Assembly (NCBI GenBank): GCA_012862575.1
Contig: BLSF01000166.1
Location: 1 to 12,942 of the forward strand
Direction: 5' to 3'
DNA length: 12,942 nucleotides
Source: Parietichytrium sp. I65-24A
Lineage: Eukaryota; Sar; Bigyra; Thraustochytrida; Thraustochytriidae
Shown: piece by piece, positions 7,082 through 12,942 of the stretch
Layout: each line of letters opens with the position of its first letter
Position numbering within the stretch: position 1 is the first letter of the stretch
Position numbers and translations under genes: made by a program
The notes under the pieces: generated by a model
Seen by the model: the letters and a program-made list of their open reading frames with translations, nothing else
Told to the model about the DNA's origin: nothing
The model's database searches: none

Positions 7082-8104
7082 ATGTCTTGCTCCTGGAATC
7101 GCCGGGTCTCCCGGAACGTATACAATCTTGAGCCACTCGCGATGTTGCCTTCACAACCCGAACGTGAGGAGATTGGCGCAGAAAGCTTTGCTCGACCCTC
7201 AGACGGACGCAACATGGAGTACTTCGTGAGAAACGCTGGGCACGAGACTGCAATCCTTAACATTGTTTGCACAAGCAGTACTGGTCGGCTATACCACGTT
7301 TGGCGTATGGATCAAATTTTGCCTATGTTGATTGACCACAATGTCTCGCTCATCAACGTATCCGCTCCTGGTGTGGGGCCATCGGAGCCGTACGGCGACT
7401 GGCTTGGTGCGATGAACGTGACCGAGTACCTGGAACGCACATCCCAAGATGTGATCGCGTTGCTCAAACATGTCGGGGTCAAGCAAGTATTCACTATGGG
7501 TATTTCCGGTGGATGGACCCCCGCAGCTTTTCTTGCAATCAAATTGGCAAGTGATTCGGAGCTGGGGGTGCAGTTACGAGGGGTGTGTTGCATCTCTGGC
7601 ATACCGTGGCAGACAAAAATTGAGAACTTTTGGGAAAAATCAATGGGCACAGGCTGCGTCTTTGGTCTCTCGACAAGGCTGCTTGAGTCCCGCATGGCCC
7701 CGTACCTCATTAACGCCATGTTTCCATTGAACGAGGAGAAGTTTATCACCTCCCTAGATCAAGACGCTTTTGAAGCACTTGGTCCGGAGCTGGCACACGA
7801 GGTTGCCCGAGACGTAAATCGTGCAAACTCATACTACCTTTTCGTTGGTGCGTTCCTTGGCCGGCTAACAATGAATTCAAGCTCAGATTTGCTTCCCGCA
7901 GTGCTCACGGACCTTTCCAAGCTTGGCGCAGGTATCCCTTTTCACCTGCATATGTCCACCACCGATAAACTGGTCCCCACAGATCGCGTCGTGGAATCAA
8001 TTCGCAGCGCTGCCCCGCAAGCAATCTATTTTCCGAACGCGCTGTCGCATATGGCACCGCCCTTCGCAATGGCGATTGCCAAACTTCTGAACTCAGAAAA
8101 TTGA
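7082..8104 (+). CDS. alpha/beta-hydrolase fold protein
   Basis: 340 aa from the ATG at 7082; a GTG six bases earlier is not expected to start a eukaryotic gene. The core shows VSAPGVGPSE (strand 4 and following loop), the nucleophile elbow MGISGGWT (Ser142), an acid in STTDKLVP (Asp295) and ALSHMAPP (His323), so the full Ser-Asp-His triad is present in normal order and spacing. Residues 175-265 form the variable lid. Esterase, lipase or related hydrolase activity is likely, but the substrate cannot be read. There is no signal peptide or membrane segment. The protein differs clearly from the hydrolase half of the 381-3334 gene (GISGG against GLSQG elbow). The gene converges on the 150-aa gene, with 50 nt between stops. 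Confidence 0.9.
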   Translation: MSCSWNRRVSRNVYNLEPLAMLPSQPEREEIGAESFARPSDGRNMEYFVRNAGHETAILNIVCTSSTGRLYHVWRMDQILPMLIDHNVSLINVSAPGVGPSEPYGDWLGAMNVTEYLERTSQDVIALLKHVGVKQVFTMGISGGWTPAAFLAIKLASDSELGVQLRGVCCISGIPWQTKIENFWEKSMGTGCVFGLSTRLLESRMAPYLINAMFPLNEEKFITSLDQDAFEALGPELAHEVARDVNRANSYYLFVGAFLGRLTMNSSSDLLPAVLTDLSKLGAGIPFHLHMSTTDKLVPTDRVVESIRSAAPQAIYFPNALSHMAPPFAMAIAKLLNSEN

Positions 8105-8154
8105 CCGTCGCAGCTCTTATTCCAACCATAATCTATAACAGAATTGGATACACG

Positions 8155-8607
8155 TTAAGCTTTACTCATTCGCCGTCGCGCATTCCCCAAACCTGAACGT
8201 CCACTCACCTTGGTGCGCAGATTACCCCAGTAAACGCGCCGCGATCGCTCGTCCACGCGTTCCGCCCAGTCTGCCACAGAGGACGCCTCCACAGTCCGAG
8301 TACGCTCGGACATTGCTGCGCCCGCGAAGCCAGGCTTTTCAAGCCTCCGAAACCTAACCTTGGCGACCACTGCTCCTGGAAAGATGATACCAGTCCCGCT
8401 GTCAGCAGCCGGGGCTCTTGAGAGGGTGTTGATGTCGTACACGGCCCTCTCCCGCATATTGGTCAGAGTTTCATAGTCCATGAGACCGGACATGGGATCG
8501 ATTGCGTGATCTCCGGTCGCATTGTACCCTATCGGCTGGGTCGCTACATACGGGACCTGGCTTGACGCCCTCTTCGAGCGCTCTTCGACCGAGTAAACAG
8601 ATGACAT
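8155..8607 (-). CDS. conserved-looking protein of unknown function, 150 aa
   Basis: A true ATG at 8607-8605 (context ACCATTATG) and stop TAA at 8155-8157. The N-terminus is Ser-rich and polar (MSSVYSVEERSKRASS), followed by YNATGDHAIDPMSG, then MDYETLTNMRERAVYDINTL (a likely helix), GIIFPGAVVAKVRFRRLEKP (likely strands), an Arg-rich region with AERVDERSRRVYWGN, and a basic tail NARRRMSKA. There are no cysteines, no membrane segment and no repeat. The even codon use and lack of stops argue for a real gene, but I do not recognise it. A peripheral or nucleic-acid-binding role would be a guess from its basic charge. It shares its upstream region with the divergent gene at 8878. Confidence 0.7.
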   Translation of the reverse strand: MSSVYSVEERSKRASSQVPYVATQPIGYNATGDHAIDPMSGLMDYETLTNMRERAVYDINTLSRAPAADSGTGIIFPGAVVAKVRFRRLEKPGFAGAAMSERTRTVEASSVADWAERVDERSRRVYWGNLRTKVSGRSGLGNARRRMSKA

Positions 8608-8730
8608 AATGGTTCAGTATTCCCTTTCCTTTCAACCCTCCGTTCCTCCGTCAGGGTTCAAGAAGAAACAGTCGAGTTAGTTCTCAGCGGCACCCACTCC
8701 GTAAGAGGCAGCAAAGAGAAAAATGCACAA

Positions 8731-8761
8731 CACACAAGCTTCTAGCTACTAGCTTTGTGTG
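8731..8761. promoter_or_regulatory. inverted repeat in the divergent promoter region
   Basis: CACACAAGCT (8731-8740) and AGCTTTGTGTG (8751-8761) are inverted copies with one extra T, around a 10-nt centre that itself contains ctagcta. It lies between the divergent genes at 8607 and 8878, next to a pyrimidine tract (8762-8785). It could be a binding site for a shared regulator or a chance foldback. Confidence 0.35.
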
Positions 8762-8877
8762 CGTCTTCTTTTTTTTTTCTTTCACCCTCTGTCGTGAAGC
8801 TGGCACCGCTCCGTCGTGTCACTGCCAATCGCGAATCTGAGAAGCTGAGAAATCTGACTGGCTGGCTGGCTACAAAA

Positions 8878-9463
8878 ATGTTCGGGTACACCGGAAAACC
8901 CAGCAGCATGGGAAGGGATCGCGGCAACCAGACGGGTCATTTCGGGTATACCTTCTTCAACTCGATCAATGATGTCATCNGGATATACCTTCTTCAACTC
9001 GATCAATGATGTCATCGGCATGGATGGCGACACGGCTGCTGAAGGTGGTTCTGATCCAGTTGATGACACCAGCGACAATGCCAACGACATTGACGATGAC
9101 ATTGACAACGACGATGACAATACCAACGACGATGACAATGCCAACGACGATGTCAACGATGTGGTGGAGGTCGAAGCATCATCGCCAAGAACAGCTCATA
9201 TTGAGGGTATCAGCATTTCGGTTATAGATGAGCAGCCTTCCCCGGTTCCAGTGCCGCAGCCTGCTCAACCTTCTACGGTTCCTTCCTCGGCGCCTGCTCC
9301 ACATCCTGTTCAACCTTCCACGGTTCCTGCTCCACTGCCTGTTCAGCCTTCCACGGCTCCTTCCACAGCTCCTGCTGCACAGCCTGTTCAACCAGCTGCG
9401 CGCGCGAAGAGGGTCCGGGTTTCCCGCAAGAAGGCCTCTGAATCAACAACATCTATTGTTTAG
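8878..9463 (+). CDS. acidic Asp/Asn-rich, Pro-rich repeat protein (interrupted by a one-N assembly join)
   Basis: As written the frame is broken at N 8980. The 36 nt before the N (8944-8979) recur after it (8981-9016), and removing one 37-nt unit restores a single 182-aa frame from the ATG at 8878. The protein begins MFGYTGKPSSMGRDRGNQTG, then GYTFFNSINDVI, then an Asp/Asn stretch (DIDDDIDNDDDNTNDDD), a Pro-rich zone with three to four imperfect units like PVQPSTVPAP, and a basic tail RAKRVRVSRKK that looks like a nuclear signal. It is probably disordered and charge-segregated. A role in chromatin or mineral binding would be guesswork. The stop is TAG 9461-9463. Confidence 0.6.
8944..9016 (+). 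repeat. 36-nt duplication across a single N (assembly join)
   Basis: 8944-8979 and 8981-9016 are identical except for one base (8946 G, 8983 A), separated by the only ambiguous base in the window. This is the signature of two contig ends that overlap but were placed side by side. Confidence 0.85.
9060..9165 (+). repeat. gac/aac/gat codon repeat (Asp/Asn tract)
   Basis: Degenerate repeats of the type gatgacaatgccaacgac, coding the Asp/Asn tract. Unequal exchange within such repeats would change tract length between strains. Confidence 0.6.
9241..9393 (+). repeat. Pro/Ala/Gln/Val coding tandem repeat
   Basis: Imperfect units built from cctgttcaaccttccacggt, giving PVQPSTVP and PVQPSTAP several times, with Pro-Ala spacers. 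Unit length varies from about 33 to 45 nt. Confidence 0.55.
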
Positions 9464-9534
9464 AACCATTAGCTCTTGACTTGATTCAAATTAAAATTAA
9501 GGGTTGGTGATAAAGAAATTCGAATCCTTTTTTG

Positions 9535-9744
9535 TTAAGCGTAGTTTCGAAGTGACTGCTTTTGGCCATTGCCGTAAAGAAATTGCTGATTTTTTTCGCA
9601 TGAAGTGGCCGCATCAGAAACGCAAAAGTACTCCAACGCGATCTTTTTGATCAATCCAGAATCGCCAGAGGTGTAGATGTACACCCGCTTGATTGCTGAT
9701 TGATTGACTTTGTTGGCATGCATGTGTTTGGAAAGACCCCACAA
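9535..9744 (-). CDS. possible minus-strand coding segment overlapping the next gene
   Basis: The minus strand is open from about 9820 down to TAA 9535-9537. Its second half reads IKRVYIYTSGDSGLIKKIAL, EYFCVSDAATSCEKNQQF and GQKQSLRNYA, which looks like a real protein end. Its first half overlaps the plus-strand gene at 9718 codon for codon on the opposite strand, so both cannot be equally constrained there. It has an internal ATG at 9723-9721. The family is not recognised. It may be a small gene, a last exon, or a chance mirror frame. Confidence 0.25.
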   Translation of the reverse strand: MWGLSKHMHANKVNQSAIKRVYIYTSGDSGLIKKIALEYFCVSDAATSCEKNQQFLYGNGQKQSLRNYA

Positions 9745-10056
9745 TGGCGCCCCGCCTTCCAGGATCAGCAGGGGTTTGTCCGCGCCAGTGACGTTCAGTG
9801 GAAGTCAAGCAACGCCCCGGTAAATTTCTATAACCAGGCAGCGTTCTCTGGTCATGGCGTGCCTAGTGTAGATCCGGATGGAAATCTAACCGGCATTCTG
9901 GGCGCCGGGTCCGGACATCATCAACAACATCAACAACAACCACCTCTCGCAGGTCCTGTCTTACCGGACCGCCTGTCCATCTCCTCCGTGCTGCGGCAGC
10001 TTGCGGACGCGGGCCAGATCCCTAGGCAAGGCGTCAACTCAGAAACCAGCAAGATG
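9718..10056 (+). CDS. Gln/Pro-rich protein, probable first exon
   Basis: From ATG 9718 the frame gives 113 codons of convincing coding sequence: MHVFGKTPQWRPAFQDQQGF, VQWKSSNAPVNFYNQAAFSG, a Gly/His/Gln run HHQQHQQQPP (67-76) coded by a caa/cat repeat, and a likely helix PDRLSISSVLRQLADAGQIP. At 10057 the codon ATG is followed by GTAGGTATG, a fair 5' splice site. Beyond it the frame stays open to TGA 10303-10305, but the product turns into a Cys/His/Arg/Ser mix typical of antisense or intron sequence. I therefore end the exon at 10056; if there is no intron, the protein is 195 aa. No family is recognised. Confidence 0.5.
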
Positions 10057-10102
10057 GTAGGTATGCGGAATTCTCAATGTGCTTCTAAGCAGCTCAACTT
10101 AC

Positions 10103-10301
10103 ATGTGTTTGCCACGGGGCATTCGACCACCGTCCATCGCTCCCTTGCCATTGTTGCATGCGCGGCATGTGACCGGGATACATCTCATGAGACCAGTGTG
10201 GCCCATTGTGAGGCGCTTCGTAGCGCGGACCGTTTGACGGGGACTGAGCACCGGTGTTGTACGCCGCGGGTGCAGAGCGCACCGCCGTCTTTTCATGCGG
10301 T
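10103..10301 (-). CDS. internal-exon-like block on the minus strand
   Basis: On the minus strand CACCTTTCAG (3' splice-like) ends at 10302 and CAT|GTAAGT (consensus 5' splice site) starts at 10102. Between them one frame is open throughout: PHEKTAVRSAPAAYNTG, then NGPRYEAPHNGPHWSHEMYP, GHMPRMQQWQGSDGRWSNAP and WQTH. Four Trp, four Met and a Pro/Asn/Gly/Gln bias resemble a disordered RNA-binding-type protein and also the composition of the plus-strand exon at 9718. No partner exons with matching phase were identified. It could be part of an overlapping convergent gene or of an inverted segment. Confidence 0.35.
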
Positions 10302-10592
10302 CTGAAAGGTGCGGCACATGTCTCTGGGAGTCACTTCTCGTCGGCTTTCACGACTCGATTGATTTCGAGTTTCTGCCGACCTAAATCGCAAGCTTTTTAC
10401 GGAACTTAAAGGAGAAATTTTCTTTGAGTTTTGCGCATGCCTTCATCTCTTCCTGCGTACTCTCTTGCGAAGCTAAAGAGAAGGTTAGTGAATTAGTTAA
10501 AAATCACCTAATAGGAGGATGGGATAGAACTGCACCACGTGTCCAAACGCACCTTTGTTACGTGTCCAGACCATGGGGTGGGCCTGAGTGAC
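10302..10592. other. non-coding stretch
   Basis: No supported gene. It holds the 10503-10533 fragment of the dispersed hairpin element and an A/T-rich part (10390-10500). The 3' end of the Ser-Glu-tail gene lies at its right border. Confidence 0.35.
10503..10533 (+). repeat. fragment of the 4415-4547 element
   Basis: 31 nt matching 4485-4515 with four differences (shared core ggatagaactgc). The hairpin partner sequence is not present here, so this is a partial copy. Confidence 0.55.
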
Positions 10593-10897
10593 CTACACTT
10601 TGAAGATCTCAGTCTCAGGCTCAGACTCAGACTCCGACGCAGGCTCAGACTCAGACTCAGACTCATACTTCTCATACTGCTCAGTCCCAGCCGCGGCGAT
10701 ACGTTTTCGTATGTGGTCGTTCGCGGTTACTTCGGGGCTTAAACCAATCCATTAGGCAGCAAACACAACCCAGTATTAAATACGACGCATAATACCCTAC
10801 AAGACCACCTACAAATGTCATCAAAAAAAAGTAAAAGGATCAAGCTCGGCATTCCAGATCGAATGAGGGGGAGCAGGTCCGATAAATCTAGTGTCAT
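10593..10897 (-). CDS. small membrane protein with Ser-Glu-repeat tail (two frame breaks)
   Basis: Three minus-strand frames join into one plausible product of about 100 aa if one T is dropped from the T8 run (10823-10830) and one C from the C4 run (10734-10737). Part 1, from ATG 10897, reads MTLDLSDLLPLIRSGMPSLI. Part 2 has ATG 10821 and reads MTFVGGLVGYYASYLILGCV, then CCLMDWFKP: hydrophobic, likely one or two membrane helices. Part 3 reads EVTANDHIRKRIAAAGTEQY, then an acidic (Ser-Glu) repeat and ETEIFKV, stop TAG 10593-10595. The hydrophobic-basic-acidic order argues against chance. The minimal gene starts at 10821. Upstream, a different frame (ATG 11066, 81 codons) could instead join with one added T. 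No family is recognised. Confidence 0.4.
10609..10665 (+). repeat. 6-bp tandem repeat (ctcaga) coding Ser-Glu
   Basis: Units of ctcaga with variants (ctccga, cgcagg). On the minus strand the frame gives alternating Ser and Glu with two Pro interruptions, so the repeat is read as codons and the interruptions keep the frame. Confidence 0.6.
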
Positions 10898-11066
10898 CGA
10901 GACGAAGTTCCGAAAGTGAGTTGCGCATGCATGGCCATTGCCATTTACAATCGTTGAAGACCAGCGTAGCCAATTGCCATTCCCGCTCAACCCTTTTCTC
11001 GCAAATTTCGGAACCATTGCATGCCAGAAGCTCTTTCGTGAACCTCGTTGCCAATGAGAGGGGCAT
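10821..11066 (-). CDS. possible 81-aa reading frame, doubtful
   Basis: True ATG at 11066 and TGA overlapping the T8 run. It contains CEKRVEREWQLATLVFNDCK and IGPAPPHSIWNAELDPFTFF. Composition is fairly protein-like, but it overlaps in another frame the start proposed for the Ser-Glu-tail gene (10897). At most one of the two readings is right. The homopolymer at its end makes the stop unreliable. Confidence 0.2.
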   Translation of the reverse strand: MPLSLATRFTKELLACNGSEICEKRVEREWQLATLVFNDCKWQWPCMRNSLSELRLDDTRFIGPAPPHSIWNAELDPFTFF

Positions 11067-11588
11067 CCTCTCCTAGAATCTGAAGCGCTTTCACGCGCCT
11101 GTGCCAGCGTGCGTCCGTGCGTCCGTGACTGCCTCGGTTTCGGGTTTGCCTGTTCTCGCTTGAAACCTTTGCTCACGCGATGTCTTCTGCACAAATTTCA
11201 ATCGAGTTGCAAAATTACCTCGTTATAAAGTTTATGCGGGAAAACATAACATTGTAAATTTGGTTCATTGTAGCAGGGAAGTTGTAGCCTAACATGAGCA
11301 GTCTCCCCGGCTACTGTTTTGGTAGCCTCCGATGGATGAAAACAAGGAAAATGAACCTTGCACTCGTGCTCTGAAGAGGTGTGTATTTTCATGCTTACAG
11401 TAAATTAGAAGCAAAATGTGTCGTTCTTCTCTGACTAGGCTCTAGTAGGTAGAGTAGTTCTACTATAGTGTCCAGCTAGCTAATTGCCTCTGATGGTTGC
11501 ATAGCACGGGATAGAGTTACGCGTAGAGTGGGCTGGAAGAAAGTAGCAACTTATTCGTGAATCGCGTGTGACTTTTCGGATTCGACGG

Positions 11589-11604
11589 GGTTATTATGAT
11601 AACC
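11589..11604. repeat. perfect short hairpin
   Basis: GGTTAT-TATG-ATAACC: six pairs around a 4-nt loop in non-coding DNA. Confidence 0.5.
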
Positions 11605-11669
11605 ACACTGGTAACACCTGGGAACTCAAAAAAAATTCTACGCGTTCTGTTTTGCAACGCTTCCACATG

Positions 11670-11702
11670 TAATGCCTCTGCCATCCACTGTGGCAGGCGT
11701 TA
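11670..11702. repeat. hairpin with two-base bulge
   Basis: TAATGCCTCTGCCA pairs with TGGCAGGCGTTA through a two-base bulge and one G-T pair, around tccactg. It lies 40 nt from another hairpin whose loop also contains cagtg. Confidence 0.5.
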
Positions 11703-11741
11703 GAGCTGTTCACTGTTGTACGCCTACGCTGAAACCCCTGC

Positions 11742-11759
11742 CGTCTACAGTGCTAGACG
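11742..11759. repeat. perfect short hairpin
   Basis: CGTCTA-cagtgc-TAGACG: six pairs, close to the hairpin at 11670-11702. Confidence 0.5.
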
Positions 11760-12098
11760 AAATTACCATCTTTTCTCGCTAAGGCTAAGAGTCTCGAGCT
11801 AGCTAGAGGTTTCCCCCAGAATTTGATCTTCTTGGCTCGAATGTTTACTCCCATGCGCTTTGCTTTTTTTGCTTGGCGCGTGGTGCACGCCGCGTTGTGG
11901 ACGAAGGTATGTTTACACATTCTCAAATCCGCTTAGCAAGCTAGCCACAGATACTATAGAGTGAGATAAACTCTTGTTCACAAGTAGTACTAGGAGTCGA
12001 AAGAGAAGGCGAAACCACGGGGCCAAGAAATTTTTGATGGCATGGGCAGCAAAGAGTAGGTGGGATTTTGAACTGCCTTACAGCAGCTTCACTCCTCG

Positions 12099-12148
12099 TT
12101 TCCACTTGCTGGGGATTATCAAATGTGGTCTCCTTTTTTAGAGGTAAG
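12099..12148 (+). repeat. 'cacttgctgggg' repeat, copy 4
   Basis: tttccacttgctggggatta, tcaaatgtggtct, a T6 run and agaggtaagc, closely matching 4252-4301. It is preceded at 12070-12088 by a piece of the hairpin element, as 4739-4826 is preceded by 4415-4547, so the two repeats may travel together. Confidence 0.6.
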
Positions 12149-12240
12149 CATCGTGAACTGAGTAACACTCACTCACGGCAGTCAATTTTACTTTTTCCCG
12201 GTCGTGTCAAAACGTTGTATTTGTGTCATGAGCGAAGGCA

Positions 12241-12497
12241 TCCAATATTACTTCAGCGGCTGCCATAAGGCGACAAGTTAGTAGCTACAGTGAGCGGTTG
12301 GCTGATCCTGGGTGCAATTTGCCTGACTCCTCAGGCTGGCGATCCAAAAATAAAGGGATGGCAACCCAATCGTCACGGCACTGGGTTGTGAGTAAGTGCT
12401 TGCGCAGTTTCCTTGCGAACTTGATGCCTCAGCGACAATGTGTATGTGTACTGGTATCTATGGGCTTGCACATTGTGCTAGTTTAATGGGCTCGTAG
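12241..12497 (+). pseudogene. degenerate relative of the 4018-4242 gene end
   Basis: The last codons read YGLAHCASLMGS and TAG (12495-12497). The minus-strand copy ends YGLAHVGCATCACLKGS, the same apart from a five-codon gap and two changes. Upstream, ELDASAT (12417-12437) corresponds to EMDAFTD, and in another frame WRSKNKGMATQ corresponds to WSNGSMWATP, so the frame has been lost by indels and a TAA lies at 12393-12395. Similarity weakens toward tccaatatta at 12241. The 3' flank (12502-12525) is identical to that of the other copy for 24 nt. It is most likely a dead duplicate. Confidence 0.45.
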
Positions 12498-12501
12498 ATC
12501 G

Positions 12502-12525
12502 GTCTCTCTATAGATAAATTTTCAA
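12502..12525. repeat. inverted repeat arm, right (pairs with 3990-4013)
   Basis: 24 nt reverse-complementary to 3990-4013 (core gtctctctatagataaat). It is the conserved 3' flank of the two related gene ends, about 8.5 kb apart in opposite orientation. Confidence 0.75.
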
Positions 12526-12942
12526 TGAAACCTAAACGAGTGCAATTACTCTCAAAAATTTGACGCAGCACATCATAAACGATACAGCTATAGTGTGTAC
12601 TAGTATCAGTACAACGAATACAATGCTCAAAATTTGACGCATCACAACAGAAACAATACAGCTAAGTGACTGGGAGGAGGTATAAGCTGAGCAAAATTTT
12701 TCCGTCTAAAGCTAGCTAGCTAGAGTGTAAAGCCTCGCGAGCAAAACCATTAGAATCAGTAATGCTTTCACGGAGGAAATTCTGGTCCTGCTGTAACCTA
12801 ACCTACGTGCAGTCAGCGAGGTCCACCAAAATTGGCTATCAGACTCTAGGCATGCACACACTGTCTCTAAAAGTTGTTGAAAGGCAAGCTATTCTAGTTA
12901 GCGTGTTGAAAATTGTGTCTGCATTTCTGGCGTGCAAAACCG
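12526..12942. other. non-coding right end
   Basis: No supported gene. It contains the degenerate direct repeat (12551-12664) and a short agctagctagctag run near 12712. Nothing else stands out. Confidence 0.4.
12551..12664 (+). repeat. degenerate direct repeat, period 75 nt
   Basis: 12551-12590 and 12626-12664 share ctcaaaa(a)tttgacgca, then catcac-type sequence, and end in gatacagcta or aatacagcta. The roughly 35 nt between them are unrelated. It is an old tandem duplication in non-coding DNA. Confidence 0.6.

Larger units (their letters stand above)
11067..12240. other. long non-coding region with hairpins and repeats
   Basis: No supported gene in either strand over about 1.2 kb. It contains three foldbacks (11589-11604, 11670-11702, 11742-11759), a copy of gaactgccttacagcagct (12070-12088) matching the 4415-4547 element, and the 12099-12148 repeat. 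Reading frames here are short and of random composition. Confidence 0.45.

Noticed and set aside
7312-7749. 145-codon minus-strand frame inside the hydrolase gene
   Set aside because: Overlaps the nucleophile-elbow region of the plus-strand hydrolase; no motif of its own.
10739-11194. 151-codon minus-strand frame as a complete gene
   Set aside because: It starts at a TTG, and its first half is Arg/Ser-rich noise; only its part from ATG 10897 is used in the Ser-Glu-tail gene proposal.
3990-12525. 8.5-kb transposon bounded by terminal inverted repeats
   Set aside because: The inverted 24-nt matches are continuous with coding similarity, so they are 3' flanks of two related genes; no transposase is present between them.
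12551-12664. CRISPR-like array
   Set aside because: Only two degenerate copies in a eukaryotic context, with no cas genes.

Overview
This window looks like nuclear DNA of a unicellular eukaryote, probably an alga. Genes are well spaced and mostly intronless, start at ATG without ribosome-binding sites, use AATAAA-type poly(A) signals, and are separated by about 1 kb stretches full of short hairpins and dispersed repeats. A MICAL-type flavin monooxygenase domain is a eukaryotic family. A compact, mostly intronless red alga of the Porphyridium kind would fit, but that is only an impression. Nothing here is bacterial: there are no operons, no CRISPR and no tRNA or rRNA.

Layout. The left edge may hold the 5' part of a minus-strand gene (1-126). 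Positions 381-3334 (minus) carry the main gene: an alpha/beta-hydrolase fused in one polypeptide to a MICAL-like FAD monooxygenase, broken by one missing base near 1613-1620. Upstream of it are two copies of a 23-bp palindromic motif. Positions 3780-4920 are a repeat island with a hairpin insertion, a degenerate minus-strand gene end and a 'cacttgctgggg' repeat family. Positions 5313-5714 encode a small Cys-rich protein. Positions 5794-6516 contain minus-strand coding-like segments ending at a poly(A) signal. Two more copies of the palindromic motif (6560-6650) precede a free-standing alpha/beta-hydrolase (7082-8104), which converges closely on a 150-aa unknown gene (8155-8607, minus). Across a short shared upstream region lies an acidic, Pro-rich repeat protein (8878-9463), interrupted by a one-N scaffold join with an artificial 36-nt duplication.

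From 9535 to 10900 both strands hold exon-like or broken coding pieces: a QP-rich plus-strand reading frame (9718-10056), an internal exon-like block on the minus strand (10103-10301), and a small membrane protein with a Ser-Glu tail (10593-10897, minus) broken twice at homopolymers. The right part (10900-12942) is mostly non-coding. It has hairpins, a degenerate relative of the 4018-4242 gene end in inverted orientation, and a degenerate direct repeat.

How it may fit together: the only functional links seen in sequence are that both hydrolase-containing genes carry a paired copy of the same palindrome upstream, and that one is fused to a flavin monooxygenase. Shared regulation is inference. 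Three coding breaks fall at or next to short homopolymers, and there is a failed contig overlap, so assembly or consensus error should be excluded before any gene here is called a pseudogene.
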